Of a stretch of DNA of 46,367 nt, positions 8,144-16,826 are shown piece after piece. The notes beneath the pieces were generated by a model. That model was given only the letters and a program-made list of their open reading frames with translations. It was not told where the DNA came from and ran no database searches. The position numbers were made by a program, and so were the translations under genes. The stretch comes from Trueperaceae bacterium (lineage in GTDB: Bacteria; Deinococcota; Deinococci; Deinococcales; Trueperaceae), in assembly GCA_002707365.1 (NCBI GenBank), contig PAMQ01000019.1, positions 1-46,367 on the forward strand, given 5' to 3'. Every line of letters starts with the position of its first letter. Positions within the stretch are counted from its first letter, which is position 1.

Positions 8144-9589
8144 GTGCTACAATTCCGTGAATACATGGAAGATGTTCCCAGTCGATCTAGACTCTATTGG
8201 AAAGTTTTATTCTTCCTGGTAGTTATACCTCCCTTACTTTTTGTTATGGCTCAGATGCCCGAAGGAACGCGGGGCGTGAGTCTTGGACAAATAGTATTGC
8301 TTATCGGATTACTTCTGTTGTCCGGGTTAATGTCTGGTTCTGAAACAGCGCTTACAGCTATTGGGGAGTGGAAGGTTCGTCAGCTCCGAGAGGATGGTGA
8401 GGATCCCTCTGGCGCGTTCGCCCTACTTGAGAAGGATCCAACACGTTTTATCACCACCCTGTTGATAGGGAATAATCTAGTAAACGTCGCAGCTACGGCA
8501 CTCGTTACTCAGATTGTGTTGTCGCTTTCTAGAACTTATGGTTTCAGTGAACCCGTGGCGGTTGGTTATGCCACGGTTGCGATGACTTTGCTTATCCTGG
8601 TTTTTGGGGAGATTACTCCCAAATCGATAGCGGTTCATAATGCCGTGAGGTTTTCTAGGCTTGTGATAAGACCGGTCTACGTTTTATCAATTGCCCTTTA
8701 TCCGGTTGGCCTATTCTTCACTTGGATAGCTACTCGAGTGCTGAGATTATTCCGCCTTGAGCCATCAACAGGTCCTTTGATTTCTCAGAGTGAACTACGA
8801 TTGATGCTCCGAAGTGCTCAGGAATCAGGTGTCATTGAAGCTCAGGAACAAGAGATGATCGGGTCTATAATCGATCTTGAAGAGACGGTTGTCCGTGAGG
8901 TGATGACTCCGCGGGTTGACGTGGTGGCTATAGATGAGGATGCTAGGCTTGACGAGTTACTCAGTTTGACGACTGAAAATGGTTACAGCCGTGTGCCAGC
9001 TTATAACGAGACAATAGATGATATTCGGGGCATAGCCTATGCTCGTGATTTACTACCGTTTTTAGGTAATCCGGAAGATCTAGTTAAGACTCGCGTCAAT
9101 GATGTAATGAGTCAACCCCAATATGTTCCGGAGACTTTAAGCGTGATGAATCTTCTTAGAGATATGAGATTGAGAAAGAATCACTTAGCAATAGTGGTCG
9201 ATGAATTCGGTGGTACCTCCGGCCTGGTTACACTTGAGGACATTATTGAGGAAATTACAGGGGAGATTTACGACGAGACTGATACTGAGGAAGAAGACGA
9301 TATTACGCTGTTTGGGGAAGGAAAATATAAGATCCAGGGAGCTGCCAACCTCGAGCAAGTAGCTGAGGAGCTCGGTTTGGAGTTTGCTGATGACGGCGAG
9401 TACGATACGCTCGCCGGCTTCCTAATAAGTGAGTTCGGATATATTCCCGATACGGGTGAATCCTTGCATTACGAAGGGTTCAGGTTCGTGGTCCAAGAGG
9501 CTGATGAGCGGCGCATCATAAGGATTGCGGCATCGAAAGATCAAGTGCAACCTGTTCCTGTGAGACGTGACAACGCTGCTTCTGAGTGA
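8144..9589 (+). CDS. CNNM/CorC (hemolysin C-like) membrane protein with CBS domains
   Basis: This 481-residue protein has a first membrane helix at about 20-37, then a DUF21/CNNM transmembrane domain (about 45-195) with the MSGSETALTAI motif. A pair of CBS domains (about 215-345, including VMTPRVDVVAID and FGGTSGLVTLEDIIEEITG) follows. A CorC_HlyC C-terminal domain (about 360-450) contains the typical DTLAGFLISEFGYIP. Related proteins take part in Mg2+/Co2+ homeostasis, and the older 'hemolysin' name is probably misleading. The GTG start at 8144 is uncertain because no Shine-Dalgarno is clear. The ATG at 8165 is an alternative that keeps all domains. It is convergent with alr. Confidence 0.9.
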   Translation: MLQFREYMEDVPSRSRLYWKVLFFLVVIPPLLFVMAQMPEGTRGVSLGQIVLLIGLLLLSGLMSGSETALTAIGEWKVRQLREDGEDPSGAFALLEKDPTRFITTLLIGNNLVNVAATALVTQIVLSLSRTYGFSEPVAVGYATVAMTLLILVFGEITPKSIAVHNAVRFSRLVIRPVYVLSIALYPVGLFFTWIATRVLRLFRLEPSTGPLISQSELRLMLRSAQESGVIEAQEQEMIGSIIDLEETVVREVMTPRVDVVAIDEDARLDELLSLTTENGYSRVPAYNETIDDIRGIAYARDLLPFLGNPEDLVKTRVNDVMSQPQYVPETLSVMNLLRDMRLRKNHLAIVVDEFGGTSGLVTLEDIIEEITGEIYDETDTEEEDDITLFGEGKYKIQGAANLEQVAEELGLEFADDGEYDTLAGFLISEFGYIPDTGESLHYEGFRFVVQEADERRIIRIAASKDQVQPVPVRRDNAASE

Positions 9590-9705
9590 GTTAGTCAAAG
9601 CCCAGAGATTGTTAGTTTTTTGAAATATATCTCTAGTTCTAAATTCAATTCTAGGTAGTTAACTAGCCAGAGTTTAAGATGGTCGGGACACCTTAGGCTG
9701 GCCTC

Positions 9706-10815
9706 TCACAGTAACGGTTTATTTTGTGACGACATATATGTCCGCTTAACTCGGGCTGATATTGACGTCAATAGTTCGTATGAGATGGTACCAATTGACG
9801 CGGCTAACTGCACCAGGTCAGGACCTTCAGGACCAAATAACTCTACTCGGTCTCCTACGGCAATTCCGGAATCGCCCGCATCAACCATCATCTGGTCCAT
9901 GCACACTCTCCCTGCAACCTTCAAGCATCTGTTACTGAACTGCACGTGTCCCAAGTTAGATAACCCCCTAGGGTACCCATCAGCGTACCCACAACGTACT
10001 GTCGCGATAACGGTATCCGTGGTTGCCGTCCATAAACCCCCATAAGAAATTGGGGTGCCGGCCTGTACTGCTTTGACGAAAGTTATCGGTGCACTTAGGC
10101 TCATGATTGGTTTTAATTTAGGTTCGTACTTGGCGATGGTTGGGCTAGAGTGATATCCGTATAGAGCGATGCCAGGACGCACCATATTGAAGTGGCTATT
10201 ACGGTAAGAGATGATAGCTGCCGAGTTGGCCGCATGTACAAGCGGTGGCCTTAACCCCTCTTTTTCAAGAGCGTCGAGCACATTGTTAAAGAGATCAAGC
10301 TGTTGATGCGTATGCTCAACAGCCCCCTCATCGGCGCGAGCCAAATGCGTCCAGACTCCTTCTAGCTCGATAGAGGGAGTCCTAGCTATTTCAAGAGCGA
10401 GTTGTATGGAGTTTTGCCAATCAAGTCCGAGACGTCCCATTCCGGTATCAACTTTAAGATGAACTTGGGCAGTTCTAGTTGCTCCTGATGCCGCAATAGC
10501 AGTTACGCTTTCAGAGTTAGCCACAGTTAGGGTAATGTTGCAGTCAATTAATTCTGACAGTTGTTCGAAAACGGGGCTGAAGATTAGGATGTTGGCAGTG
10601 ATCCCTGAGTGTCGGAGTGCCAGAGCCTCCGCTGCTGTGGCAACCCCGAAAGCTTCCACCCCACAACTTTCAAGATGAGTCGCGATTTCGCAAGCGCCAT
10701 GCCCATAGGCGTTACCCTTCACGGCGGCCATTATTTTCGTATCAGCAGCAAGATAATCGCGAAGTACTCTTAGATTATTTCCAAGACTAAGAAGATCGAT
10801 AGCAGCGTGTGGCAT
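9706..10815 (-). CDS. alr: Alanine racemase
   Basis: This PLP enzyme interconverts L- and D-alanine and supplies D-Ala for peptidoglycan. The 369 residues begin with HAAIDLLSLGNNLRVLR. The PLP lysine is Lys33 in VKGNAYGHG, and the TIM-barrel segment VHLKVDTGMGRLG follows. The SYGGLWTA segment carries the second catalytic region, then RCGYADGYPRGLSN. GRVCMDQMMVD and the C-terminal YELLTSISARVKR are normal for the family. murE lies about 3 kb away, so cell-wall precursor genes are scattered here. It is 88 nt downstream of the DHA2 efflux gene on the same strand. Confidence 0.96.
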   Translation of the reverse strand: MPHAAIDLLSLGNNLRVLRDYLAADTKIMAAVKGNAYGHGACEIATHLESCGVEAFGVATAAEALALRHSGITANILIFSPVFEQLSELIDCNITLTVANSESVTAIAASGATRTAQVHLKVDTGMGRLGLDWQNSIQLALEIARTPSIELEGVWTHLARADEGAVEHTHQQLDLFNNVLDALEKEGLRPPLVHAANSAAIISYRNSHFNMVRPGIALYGYHSSPTIAKYEPKLKPIMSLSAPITFVKAVQAGTPISYGGLWTATTDTVIATVRCGYADGYPRGLSNLGHVQFSNRCLKVAGRVCMDQMMVDAGDSGIAVGDRVELFGPEGPDLVQLAASIGTISYELLTSISARVKRTYMSSQNKPLL

Positions 10816-10903
10816 ACGGGTAGCATACCTGTGTCAGGACCAAAAGTAGGTGTTAGTGGGTCTGGGTGGGGCGGCTTTTAATAGATATTTATAGCCGAAA
10901 CTT

Positions 10904-12340
10904 TTAGTTTTGGGGACCTTCTTTGTTACCCCTATTATTGATTGCTAGTAACAATGAAACTACTAATGCAATGCCAATCATTACTTGGATTACTCGGAAC
11001 ACGTCGTGAAGGCCAGCTACCTGGATTGAGGCTGAGGCTTCGGTAACATTAAAGTGTATTTCACTATTAGCTCGAGCATTGCCTCGAGCCACCCAAACGG
11101 TACCTAGGACGGCAATGCCAGTGCTCGACCCGAGTGTCCTGGTCATTGCCAATAAACCTCCTGCCAAACCAGATTGATGCCGGGGTACTGATCCCATTAT
11201 GGCACTGCTGTTAGGGGTTTGGTAAAAGCCCATGCCAAGGCCGATAGGGAGAAAGCGGAGTAAATAACCTACTGCAGTAGTATTTTCAGAAAGGGTGTTG
11301 ACAGAAAAATAACCGAATAATAAGATTGTCAGCCCAATTAGAGAAATAGGGAGTTCACCAAACTTATCAGATGCAAGGCCAGCTATAGGTGTCACGATGA
11401 CTAGGAAGATCGGAATTACAGACATGAGGAGTCCCACATTCCTCGGGTTGTGGCCAAGAACGTTTTCTAAATAGAAAGGCATCATCAGGACAGCAGCAGA
11501 GATAGCAATAAAGGTGAGGAAAGCTACGCCAAGATTAATGCCTAAAACGGGTTTCCGAAATAGCCTGAGGTCCACTATGGGTTCCTTTGTGAACAATTCA
11601 ATGATCAAGAAAGCCGCCATCGCTAAGCTACCCGTAACGAATAGAGATACAATGAAGGTTGACGTAAAGCCGAAATCTTGTCCTAAAGTAAGGCCTAAGC
11701 TCCATAACAGTAGTGCCCCAAATAGTGAAACGGCACCTAAGAAATCAAAGCTCTGCTTTCCCGCAGGGCGGTCTGGAGCTATAAAACGCTGAGCAAAAAT
11801 TAATCCCAATAACCCTAGGGGTACCACGATAAAGAAGACCCATCTCCAGGTAAAAACATCGACTAATAATCCACCAAGCGATGGCCCAATAACTATCCCA
11901 GACGACATGATTGCGGCGTTAAAACCAAGCGCACGCCCACGTTCGTGACGAGGAAATGCTTCCGTAATAATCCCGAGCCCAAGAGCTGTTACAGAAGCTG
12001 AACCAAGCCCCTGTATGATCCGGAAGACGACCAAAAGACCAACGTTTGAGGCGAGACCGCATAAAAGGCTTCCCGCAATAAAAACTCCGTATCCCAAGAG
12101 AAACAATTTCTTTTTACCGACCATATCTGCCCAACGCCCCATAATCGGAAGGACAGTTACAGATGCAAGCAAGAAGGACAGCATCACCCACTGAACGAGA
12201 TTAAAATCCACCTCAAATGTTTTTGCCAGTGAGGGCAGCGCAACGTTAACAGCCCCATACATTAATGCGCTTAATAACGCACCAAGGCTAGAGGCTATTA
12301 GTGCCAGCCACTTGTATTCCCTAATAGAATCCTTAATCAC
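10904..12340 (-). CDS. DHA2-type MFS drug/H+ antiporter, about 14 membrane segments
   Basis: The 478 residues fit the 14-helix EmrB/QacA (DHA2) family. They include QWVMLSFLLASVTVLPIMGRWADMVGKKKLF (TM2 and the A-motif loop, given here as consecutive landmarks from about residue 50: QWVM, SFLLA, GRWADMVGKKKLF). The C-motif-like segment SGIVIGPSLGGLLVD in TM5 is the antiporter signature. The substrate is unknown and drug export is only the family-level expectation. No EmrA-type partner or regulator gene is adjacent. The start is GTG at 12338-12340. A perfect 17-bp dyad lies 5 nt upstream and could be an operator or a hairpin over the ribosome-binding site. Confidence 0.87.
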   Translation of the reverse strand: MIKDSIREYKWLALIASSLGALLSALMYGAVNVALPSLAKTFEVDFNLVQWVMLSFLLASVTVLPIMGRWADMVGKKKLFLLGYGVFIAGSLLCGLASNVGLLVVFRIIQGLGSASVTALGLGIITEAFPRHERGRALGFNAAIMSSGIVIGPSLGGLLVDVFTWRWVFFIVVPLGLLGLIFAQRFIAPDRPAGKQSFDFLGAVSLFGALLLWSLGLTLGQDFGFTSTFIVSLFVTGSLAMAAFLIIELFTKEPIVDLRLFRKPVLGINLGVAFLTFIAISAAVLMMPFYLENVLGHNPRNVGLLMSVIPIFLVIVTPIAGLASDKFGELPISLIGLTILLFGYFSVNTLSENTTAVGYLLRFLPIGLGMGFYQTPNSSAIMGSVPRHQSGLAGGLLAMTRTLGSSTGIAVLGTVWVARGNARANSEIHFNVTEASASIQVAGLHDVFRVIQVMIGIALVVSLLLAINNRGNKEGPQN

Positions 12341-12345
12341 GTTTC

Positions 12346-12362
12346 TTGATGCACTACATCAA
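12346..12362. promoter_or_regulatory. 17-bp perfect dyad upstream of the DHA2 efflux gene
   Basis: TTGATG (12346-12351) and CATCAA (12357-12362) are perfect inverted arms around a 5-bp centre. The site lies 5 nt upstream of the GTG start of the minus-strand efflux gene. Size and symmetry resemble TetR- or MarR-type operators, which often control such pumps. Alternatively the RNA could fold over the ribosome-binding site. No regulator gene is nearby. Confidence 0.35.
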
Positions 12363-12414
12363 CTCCAAGCATCTATGTTACTAAGCAACGCCTGTCCCTG
12401 TCTTTACAGGCCCT

Positions 12415-12434
12415 CGCCTATAAGGCGTTTTCTT
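12415..12434 (+). terminator. Orphan intrinsic-terminator-like hairpin
   Basis: CGCCT (12415-12419), loop ATA and AGGCG (12423-12427) form a 5-bp GC-rich stem followed by TTTTCTT on the plus strand. No annotated plus-strand gene precedes it, since the gene to the left reads leftward. It could end an unannotated transcript or be chance. The stem is short. Confidence 0.3.
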
Positions 12435-12748
12435 CCAGGATAAATATCTTAGGGCCTGCCGCAGGTAAACTGAAGCGTGCCGAACTTCTTAAACTCAAGC
12501 GCCAGTTTACGTAATTTGTCTAGAATGTAGTTGAGAAGAGCTAGTAATGAAACAAATATGAGAGAGATAGGTTCCTAGTATTGGGTCGTAGCAGCGGTTG
12601 AATAAGGAGATTTTCGCATGAGGGGAGTATATCCAAATTATCCAATCCAATAGGATTTTTCATGATCATCAAATGTTGACTCGGAAATTGAGCAGGTATG
12701 AGTTAGAACCCTGCGAGCCTTTTAGTAAGCGGGACTGTTCTTGGGTTT

Positions 12749-14836
12749 ATGACTGAGTCTGTAGTTCGGGAGAAGCGTAAATCATCGATTCTTGATTTGG
12801 CTATTAAGACCCGGGAGGTTGATCTCGGAGTTCATTCTCACCGCAAGCTAGGCGAAATTGGAATTAAGGAGTTTCGGGATCTTTTGCACTACTATCCGAG
12901 GCGCTACGAAGATAGGCGTGTATTACCCCATTTTGGCAAACTAAACCACAACGATATTGCCACTGTAGTTGGCAATGTTACAGGCCGCAAGGTAGTTCGA
13001 AGTCGCCGTGGCATGAAAATCATACGAGCCTTTATGAAAGACGAGAGGGGAGGTCGCCTTACTGCCCTTTGGTTTAACCAACCGTGGTTAGAAAAACAGC
13101 TATTTCCGGGTCAACGACTAATTCTTACCGGTAAGGTAAGACGCCAGGGCCGGCAGTTAGAAATAAATGTCGCTCATTTTGAAATTGATGAGGAAGCCGA
13201 ATCACTTTCTGCTGGGAGAATAGTTGGGATTTATTCTAGTACCCAAGGATTGAGCCAAGCATATATCAGGCGGTCGGTACATCGCCTCCTTAGTGCACTC
13301 GGTACGATCCCAGATTACTTGCCTCGGAGTGTCCTGAAGCGCTTCGAGATGATCGCTCTTGACAAGGCACTAAGAGTTATACACCTTCCTGATTCAGAAG
13401 GTGATTTGCAGAAGGCTCTTGAGCGACTTAAATTTGACGAGTTTTTATTTCTGGAACTGCGGGTGTTACTTAATAGCGATACCTCAATTGAGGGTCGATC
13501 TTTTGAGATTAATCAGGCCGATCTAGAGTCCTTCAAGCAAAACCTTCCCTTTACCTTTACTAAGGCCCAAGATCGGGTGCTTGGAGAAGTATTAGATGAC
13601 ATGGCTGGATCACGGCAAATGGCGAGACTGCTTCAGGGAGATGTTGGTTCTGGGAAAACCGCTGTGGCTGCGGCAGCTATCTATGTAGCTGTGCAGAATG
13701 GTGTTCAAGCTGCCCTTATGGCTCCTACAGAGATCCTTGCACGACAACACTTTCTAAATCTAAAAGATTATTTGTTTCCCTTAGGAGTTTCGAGTGAGTT
13801 GTTAATAGGTTCAATGAGCGTGAAGGAACGTGATGAGGCGCGAGATCGTGTTCACTCGGGACAGGTTGATGTTGCGATTGGGACTCACGCTTTAATTCAG
13901 GAAGGCGTTGAGTTCCATGATTTGGGGTTGTCGGTAATCGACGAGGAACACCGCTTCGGGGTTGAGCAAAGGCGTAAGCTTTTGAGAGACTTGCCTGACG
14001 TTATGGTCATGAGTGCAACTCCAATCCCTCGATCCCTAGCACTTACCTATTATGGCGACCTTGAGCTATCAATCATTGATGAGTTGCCACCCGGTCGGAA
14101 GCCAGTAACTACTCGGCTCCTAAATGAATCTAAGAGGCGTGATGTTTACCGTTTTGCCTGGGGTGAGGTTAAAAAGGGAAGACAAGTTTATCTAGTTACC
14201 CCTCTGATTGAAGAGAGCGAGGCCCTTGAAGAGGTAGTGTCAACCACAAAAATGTTTGATGATCTTCGAGTACTGATGCCCAAAGAAATGAAGATTGAAA
14301 TGCTGCACGGAAAAATGCCTGGCGTGGAAAAGGACGCGGTAATGGAGAGGTTTCGTCGGCACGAATTTGACTTACTGGTTTCAACAACGGTTGTTGAGGT
14401 TGGAGTAGATATTCCTAATGCAAGCCTTATGATTATTGAGAACGCTGAGAGGTTCGGTTTATCACAGTTGCACCAACTTCGTGGACGTGTCGGACGCGGA
14501 GAGTACGAAAGCCACTGCATTTTAATAGCTGGTGATACCAGTAAGAAGACTCGAAATAGACTCGAGGTGGTTGAGAAGAGTAATGATGGTTTCGTAATTG
14601 CGGAGAAGGACCTGGGCTTACGGGGACCAGGAGAGCTGAAAGGAACCCGGCAGTCAGGTTTACCCGACCTAATTCTGGGCGATCTATCGCAGGATGGGGA
14701 AATTATTGAGAAGTCTAGGGATTTTGCCAAGACGATACTTGATTCTGACCCTAGATTAGAGGCGATTTGGGCTGAACGGTTACGTTTGGAGTTAAAGCGA
14801 CGTACCGAATCTGTCGGTTTTCGAGAGATAATATAA
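12749..14836 (+). CDS. recG: ATP-dependent DNA helicase RecG
   Basis: RecG is a superfamily 2 helicase that remodels stalled replication forks and Holliday junctions. The 695-residue length matches the family (about 690). The N-terminal wedge/OB domain includes LLHYYPRRYEDRR. Walker A GDVGSGKT is at about 297-304 and the DEEH box at 398-401. MSATPIPRSLALTYYGDL is motif III, and the C-terminal helicase half has the QLRGRVGRG motif VI. The downstream TRQSGLPDL TRG-type motif couples ATP use to translocation. It stands alone, with about 400 nt of non-coding sequence on each side. Confidence 0.97.
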   Translation: MTESVVREKRKSSILDLAIKTREVDLGVHSHRKLGEIGIKEFRDLLHYYPRRYEDRRVLPHFGKLNHNDIATVVGNVTGRKVVRSRRGMKIIRAFMKDERGGRLTALWFNQPWLEKQLFPGQRLILTGKVRRQGRQLEINVAHFEIDEEAESLSAGRIVGIYSSTQGLSQAYIRRSVHRLLSALGTIPDYLPRSVLKRFEMIALDKALRVIHLPDSEGDLQKALERLKFDEFLFLELRVLLNSDTSIEGRSFEINQADLESFKQNLPFTFTKAQDRVLGEVLDDMAGSRQMARLLQGDVGSGKTAVAAAAIYVAVQNGVQAALMAPTEILARQHFLNLKDYLFPLGVSSELLIGSMSVKERDEARDRVHSGQVDVAIGTHALIQEGVEFHDLGLSVIDEEHRFGVEQRRKLLRDLPDVMVMSATPIPRSLALTYYGDLELSIIDELPPGRKPVTTRLLNESKRRDVYRFAWGEVKKGRQVYLVTPLIEESEALEEVVSTTKMFDDLRVLMPKEMKIEMLHGKMPGVEKDAVMERFRRHEFDLLVSTTVVEVGVDIPNASLMIIENAERFGLSQLHQLRGRVGRGEYESHCILIAGDTSKKTRNRLEVVEKSNDGFVIAEKDLGLRGPGELKGTRQSGLPDLILGDLSQDGEIIEKSRDFAKTILDSDPRLEAIWAERLRLELKRRTESVGFREII

Positions 14837-15254
14837 ACTTCTAGTCGTAACAGGTATTCCTAGCAAGATTAAATATTTAAAGAGAAGCTATTATTGAGCA
14901 GTCCAATATTGAGGAAATAGAGCTTATCGTAACTCTTAGTATCGTTATTACGTATCTTCCGTTACTGGACAGGGGATAAGTTTAGAGTCGGTTCCGTTTC
15001 ATCTGGGAATCATAGCGGTTTAATTGACACCTTCAAACAGCAGTTGGTGAGATGTTGAACCACTAACGCTCTTATCAAATGGCCTCCATAATTTTCCGGT
15101 TGGTTGAAATTTAACTTCTGGTGTTGAGCGCAATTATCACCAGAGAAGGCAGAGCCCTGTAGAGCGCTATCTGGTGAACTTTTCGCACGAGGTTGATCTA
15201 CTTGAAAGAGCTTGTTACTTTGGTGGTCTTACCCCATGCTATAGTCACTCGAGC
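14837..15254. other. Gene-free leader region upstream of serA
   Basis: These 418 nt separate recG from the preferred serA start. A perfect -35 hexamer TTGACA (15024-15029) is followed 18 nt later by a weak -10, TGAGAT (15048-15053). If used, transcription would begin near 15060 and give a leader of about 195 nt. The leader contains the complementary segments listed separately. An open extension of serA back to GTG 15174 exists, but it has no Shine-Dalgarno and no family similarity that I recognise. Confidence 0.45.
15118..15176 (+). promoter_or_regulatory. Possible serA leader switch: CTGGTG / CACCAG / CTGGTG
   Basis: CTGGTG (15118-15123) is complementary to CACCAG (15138-15143), and the same CTGGTG recurs at 15171-15176. 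The middle segment can therefore pair with either flank. GAGCGC also occurs twice (15126-15131 and 15162-15167), inside the two alternative hairpins. This looks like the geometry of an attenuator or riboswitch-like leader. I recognise no known class, and there is no T-box consensus or terminal T tract. Confidence 0.3.
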
Positions 15255-16826
15255 ATGTTAAGAATTCTTGTCTCAGACACGATTCACATAGGCAAATTAA
15301 ACGCTTCGGATATCGAGGTTGTTTACTCTCCTGATATCGAATACGATCAACTTAAGCGTGTACTACCAGAGTTTGACGCTCTGGTTACCCGTAGTCGCAC
15401 ACAGGTAGATGAACCGCTAATTGGAAGTGCATCACGGCTCAAGGTAATTGGTCGCGCTGGAGTAGGTATTGATAACATTGATATTGAAGCAGCAAGTCGC
15501 CACGGGATAATTGTTGTTAATGCACCGGAAGCGAACAATATTTCTGCTGCGGAGCTTGCGATCGCGCTAATGCTCAACGCTGTAAGAGGCGTTAGTCAAT
15601 CTGATCGTATGATTCGCAAAGGTATTTGGGACCGACATTTTCTAGGACGCGAGGTTAACGGTTCTTGCCTTGGCATAGTAGGGTTAGGTCGGATAGGTTC
15701 CTTAGTCAGTCAGCGCGCTCAAGCTCTTGGAATGACGGTAATCGCTTATGACCCATATGTCTCCCATCGTCGGGCTGAACAGATTGACGTTGTGCTATAC
15801 GATGACCTGCACGAAATGTTATCCCGAATAGATATACTCACGGTTCATACACCCCTCACTAAGGAAACTACGGGAATAATCGGTCCAGCAGAATTTAACC
15901 TTATGCGAGAAGGCGTGGTAGTCGTTAATGCGGCTCGGGGCGGAATTGTGCAGGAGAAGGCCCTAGCATCCGCCCTCGAAGAGGGAAAGGTATTTGCTGC
16001 TGGACTAGATGTTTTTGTGACAGAACCGCCGAATACTAATAACCCTTTGATTGGGAGGACCGACGTAGTGTTTACTGCCCACCTTGGAGCTAACACCACA
16101 CAAGCTCAGGAAAGGATAGGGGCTGAAATTCTCGAGCGAACGGCAAGGGCGCTCCATGGAGAACTATCTCAGGGATTAGTTAATGCCCCTGCCCTAGATC
16201 CAAACGTTATATCAGCTCTTGGAGGCCATTTACGATTGGGTGAGATTTTGGGGAAAACCATAGCCCAACTTGTTGACGGTAGGGTCAACAGGATTGAGGT
16301 TGAGTTTTCTGGGAACTTTCCTCTTGATCCTGACCCAGTAGTTGTAGCTGTTACAAAGGGTTTTCTGGAAGTATTTCTTGATGAGGCGCCAAACTATATC
16401 AATGCTATGTCGATAGCCCGTGAGCGTCACATTAGTTTTTCAGTAATTTCAGATCCTGAGAGTCGTGGTTACACTAATCATATTCTAGTGTCAGTTCTTA
16501 CCGGAGTCGGACGTACTAGTGTTAGCGGGACGGTGTTGGAAGGAGATCCGAGAATTGTCAGCGTTGACGATTATCCCCTTGAAATCAGGCCAGAAGGAAC
16601 CTTATTAATTTGTAGGAATTACGACCGACCTGGTGCGGTGGGCCGTATCGGGACTGTCCTCGGAGATGCTGGTGTCAACATAAATAACATGCAGCTATCT
16701 CGCGTTGATCAGGATGGGTCAGCAATGTTTGCCTTAAGCCTCGACCAGTTGCCAGGAGAACCGGTATTGAACGTACTAAATAACCTTAGTGATGTTATTC
16801 AGAGTCTTCGAGTGGTGCAATTATGA
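15255..16826 (+). CDS. serA: D-3-phosphoglycerate dehydrogenase
   Basis: SerA makes the first committed step of serine synthesis, oxidising 3-phosphoglycerate with NAD. From ATG 15255 the protein has 523 residues and starts MLRILVSDTI, which matches long type I SerA proteins (about 525). The NAD loop GLGRIGSLVSQRA is near residue 143. The catalytic segment ARGGIVQEKAL and the proton-relay His in AHLGANTTQAQER follow. The middle ASB domain (about 320-445) and the C-terminal ACT domain (NYDRPGAVGRIGTVLGDAGV) indicate possible serine feedback control. The frame stays open back to GTG 15174, but that 27-residue extension is not family-like. The stop overlaps the start of the aminotransferase by 4 nt (ATGA). 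Confidence 0.96.
   Translation: MLRILVSDTIHIGKLNASDIEVVYSPDIEYDQLKRVLPEFDALVTRSRTQVDEPLIGSASRLKVIGRAGVGIDNIDIEAASRHGIIVVNAPEANNISAAELAIALMLNAVRGVSQSDRMIRKGIWDRHFLGREVNGSCLGIVGLGRIGSLVSQRAQALGMTVIAYDPYVSHRRAEQIDVVLYDDLHEMLSRIDILTVHTPLTKETTGIIGPAEFNLMREGVVVVNAARGGIVQEKALASALEEGKVFAAGLDVFVTEPPNTNNPLIGRTDVVFTAHLGANTTQAQERIGAEILERTARALHGELSQGLVNAPALDPNVISALGGHLRLGEILGKTIAQLVDGRVNRIEVEFSGNFPLDPDPVVVAVTKGFLEVFLDEAPNYINAMSIARERHISFSVISDPESRGYTNHILVSVLTGVGRTSVSGTVLEGDPRIVSVDDYPLEIRPEGTLLICRNYDRPGAVGRIGTVLGDAGVNINNMQLSRVDQDGSAMFALSLDQLPGEPVLNVLNNLSDVIQSLRVVQL

Larger units (their letters stand above)
12341..12748. other. Gene-free region between the divergent efflux gene and recG
   Basis: This 408-nt stretch has no convincing ORF. 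It holds a dyad next to the efflux start (12346-12362) and a hairpin GCCTGT/ACAGGC with a 10-nt loop (12390-12411). A terminator-like hairpin with a T tract on the plus strand (12415-12434) follows. Toward recG there is TTGACT (12676-12681) and TATGAG (12697-12702) with a short 15-nt spacer, which is a weak promoter candidate at best. Confidence 0.5.

Noticed and set aside
9811-9834. Sequence like the conserved SRP RNA loop (CACCAGGTCAGGACC)
   Set aside because: It lies inside the alr coding frame (encoding GPEGPDLVQLA on the other strand), and the GGAAG/GCAGCC part of the SRP helix is missing.
15174-15254. 27-residue N-terminal extension of SerA from GTG 15174
   Set aside because: No Shine-Dalgarno, the start codon sits in a repeated hairpin element, and SerA proteins normally begin at the following MLRILVSD.
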